A stretch of DNA of 7,169 bases from positions 1 through 7,169 of the forward strand of contig CAMXWX010000052.1 in NCBI GenBank assembly GCA_947252975.1, given 5' to 3'. A program made the translations under genes and the position numbers. The notes beneath the pieces were generated by a model, which ran no database searches, had not been told where the DNA came from, and saw only the letters and a list, made by a program, of their open reading frames with translations. Origin of the DNA: an uncultured Gardnerella sp. GTDB lineage: Bacteria > Actinomycetota > Actinomycetes > Actinomycetales > Bifidobacteriaceae. This document shows positions 6,461-7,169 of this stretch, one piece after another. Positions within the stretch are counted from its first letter, which is position 1. Every line of letters begins with the position of its first letter.

Positions 6461-6601
6461 GAGCGCTATAAGAGCAAACACAAATTTTCCAGCCTCGTCA
6501 AAACAAAAGAACAAGAACGTCAGTCAAAACTCATAGACGATACTAAAGAATATCGAAAATAAAACTCGCGCAACATGAAACAAAATGTAAAATAAACTAT
6601 A

Positions 6602-6637
6602 TAAAAATGGCCAGCATGCTGTTGAGCACACCGGCCA
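6602..6637 (-). terminator. Rho-independent terminator of the LGFP-like repeat gene
   Basis: Read on the minus strand, TGGCCGGTGTGCT (6637-6625), loop CAAC, and AGCATGCTGGCCA (6620-6608) pair over 13 bp with three G-U wobbles, followed by TTTTTAT (6607-6601). It lies about 25 bp past the stop codon at 6661-6663. On the plus strand the wobbles become A-C mismatches, so it should work mainly for the minus-strand gene. Confidence 0.8.
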
Positions 6638-6660
6638 CTTTATTAGATTAGTAAACTTAA

Positions 6661-7169
6661 TTACTTAGCTTGCAATGTAGCCTTTTGGCAAGTTTGACGC
6701 CAAATACCATTACCGTCATAATGCTCATCTTCAACAGGAGCACCGAGCTTTTCGAAGCCGCCGCGAGCGTAGTAATCTTTACGAAGATTGAACATAAGAA
6801 CAAACTTCTTATCCTTACCATGCGTCCAAACGTCACCATTCTGGCAACGCTGACGCCACCAGCCGCCTCCCAAGTTTTCCTCTTCGGCAACAGGAGCGCC
6901 AAGCCAAGCAGCACCACGATGCCCTTGGTAAGAGTCGCGTAACTCGAACTGAATCACGTACTTAATGTCTTTGCCGTGCGTCCAAACGTCACCGTTCTTG
7001 CATTGCTGACGCCACCAGCCAGCACCCATATTCTCCTCATCGGCAACAGGAGCACCAAGACGACCATAGCCACCATGCTTGTAGTAAGAGTCACGCAATT
7101 CATACTGAATTACATACTTCTTATCTCGACCCTGCGTAAACACGTCGCCATGCTGGCAACGCTGACGCC
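6661..7169 (-). CDS. C-terminal part of an LGFP-like repeat cell-wall protein, 5' end outside the window
   Basis: The minus-strand frame is open from the window edge to a TAA at 6661-6663, 168 full codons. An in-frame GTG at 7141-7143 is not the start: the upstream codons still read RQRCQHGD, part of a repeat, so the true start lies beyond the window. The visible protein is all repeats with a 52-residue period. Each opens with LGAPV and a D/E-rich stretch, continues with GxGWWRQxC and NGDVWTHGKD, and ends with a KYVIQxELRDSYY segment. The last copy stops after WRQTC. This matches the LGFP repeat (Pfam family LGFP), which in Actinobacteria occurs in secreted wall-associated proteins and hydrolases. 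Each unit holds a single cysteine and several tryptophans and tyrosines. The missing N-terminal part may carry a signal peptide and an enzyme such as a peptidoglycan hydrolase; that cannot be seen here. Transcription converges on the membrane-protein gene. Confidence 0.85.
   Translation of the reverse strand, partial: RQRCQHGDVFTQGRDKKYVIQYELRDSYYKHGGYGRLGAPVADEENMGAGWWRQQCKNGDVWTHGKDIKYVIQFELRDSYQGHRGAAWLGAPVAEEENLGGGWWRQRCQNGDVWTHGKDKKFVLMFNLRKDYYARGGFEKLGAPVEDEHYDGNGIWRQTCQKATLQAK
6664..7059 (-). repeat. 156-bp tandem coding repeats (LGFP-like units)
   Basis: LGAPV codons begin at 7059, 6903 and 6747, exactly 156 bp apart, giving two full units (7059-6904, 6903-6748) and a partial last one. 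A further unit end is visible from 7169 to 7060. The DNA of neighbouring units is closely similar around the LGAPV and WWRQ-C segments, so unit number could change by recombination. Confidence 0.8.

Larger units (their letters stand above)
6332..6660. other. Convergent intergenic region, 329 bp, no supported gene
   Basis: The left half (about 6345-6470) is richer in G+C than its surroundings and packed with inverted repeats, described separately. The middle (about 6475-6600) is A-rich on the plus strand and shows nothing I can name. The right end holds the terminator of the minus-strand repeat protein. Short open frames here have no ribosome binding sites and do not look like protein. Confidence 0.6.

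Noticed and set aside
6670..6942. 90-codon plus-strand frame opposite the LGFP-like repeats
   Set aside because: Shadow frame; the opposite strand encodes clear repeated protein with a terminator after its stop.
7141..7143. GTG as the start of the repeat protein
   Set aside because: The upstream codons continue the repeat (RQRCQHGD), so this is an internal valine; the start lies outside the window.

Overview
The window looks like a low-to-moderate GC actinobacterium, probably Gardnerella or a close relative in the Bifidobacteriaceae. This is inferred from the A+T-rich codon use, the LGFP-like cell-wall repeats at the right end (typical of Actinobacteria) and the lic-type gene set. No 16S rRNA or housekeeping marker is present to prove it.

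Layout. At the left edge, on the minus strand, is the 5' part of a LicB-like (EamA/DMT family) choline permease, 1-528. Upstream of it on the same strand is a three-module protein, 627-2423: a winged-helix DNA-binding domain, then a LicC-like CTP:phosphocholine cytidylyltransferase, then a LicA-like choline kinase. A divergent intergenic region, 2424-2739, holds a perfect TATAAT box for each direction, a 34-bp inverted repeat over the -35 zone of the minus-strand promoter, and three degenerate copies of a 52-bp tandem repeat. On the plus strand follow a LicD-family phosphocholine transferase with an N-terminal coiled-coil extension, 2740-3870, and a 763-residue polytopic membrane protein with GT-C-like features, 4040-6331. 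A 329-bp convergent intergenic region contains a cluster of nested inverted repeats and, close to the right-hand gene, a good intrinsic terminator. The right edge, 6661-7169 on the minus strand, is the 3' end of a secreted or surface protein made of 52-residue LGFP-like repeats.

How it works together. LicB would import choline, the LicA module would phosphorylate it, the LicC module would activate it to CDP-choline, and LicD would move phosphocholine onto a surface glycan. The complete route therefore sits in three genes around one bidirectional control region. The fused winged-helix domain makes the enzyme a candidate for its own regulator. The polytopic protein may build or export the acceptor glycan, and the repeat protein may bind the envelope; both of these roles are inference from position and architecture.
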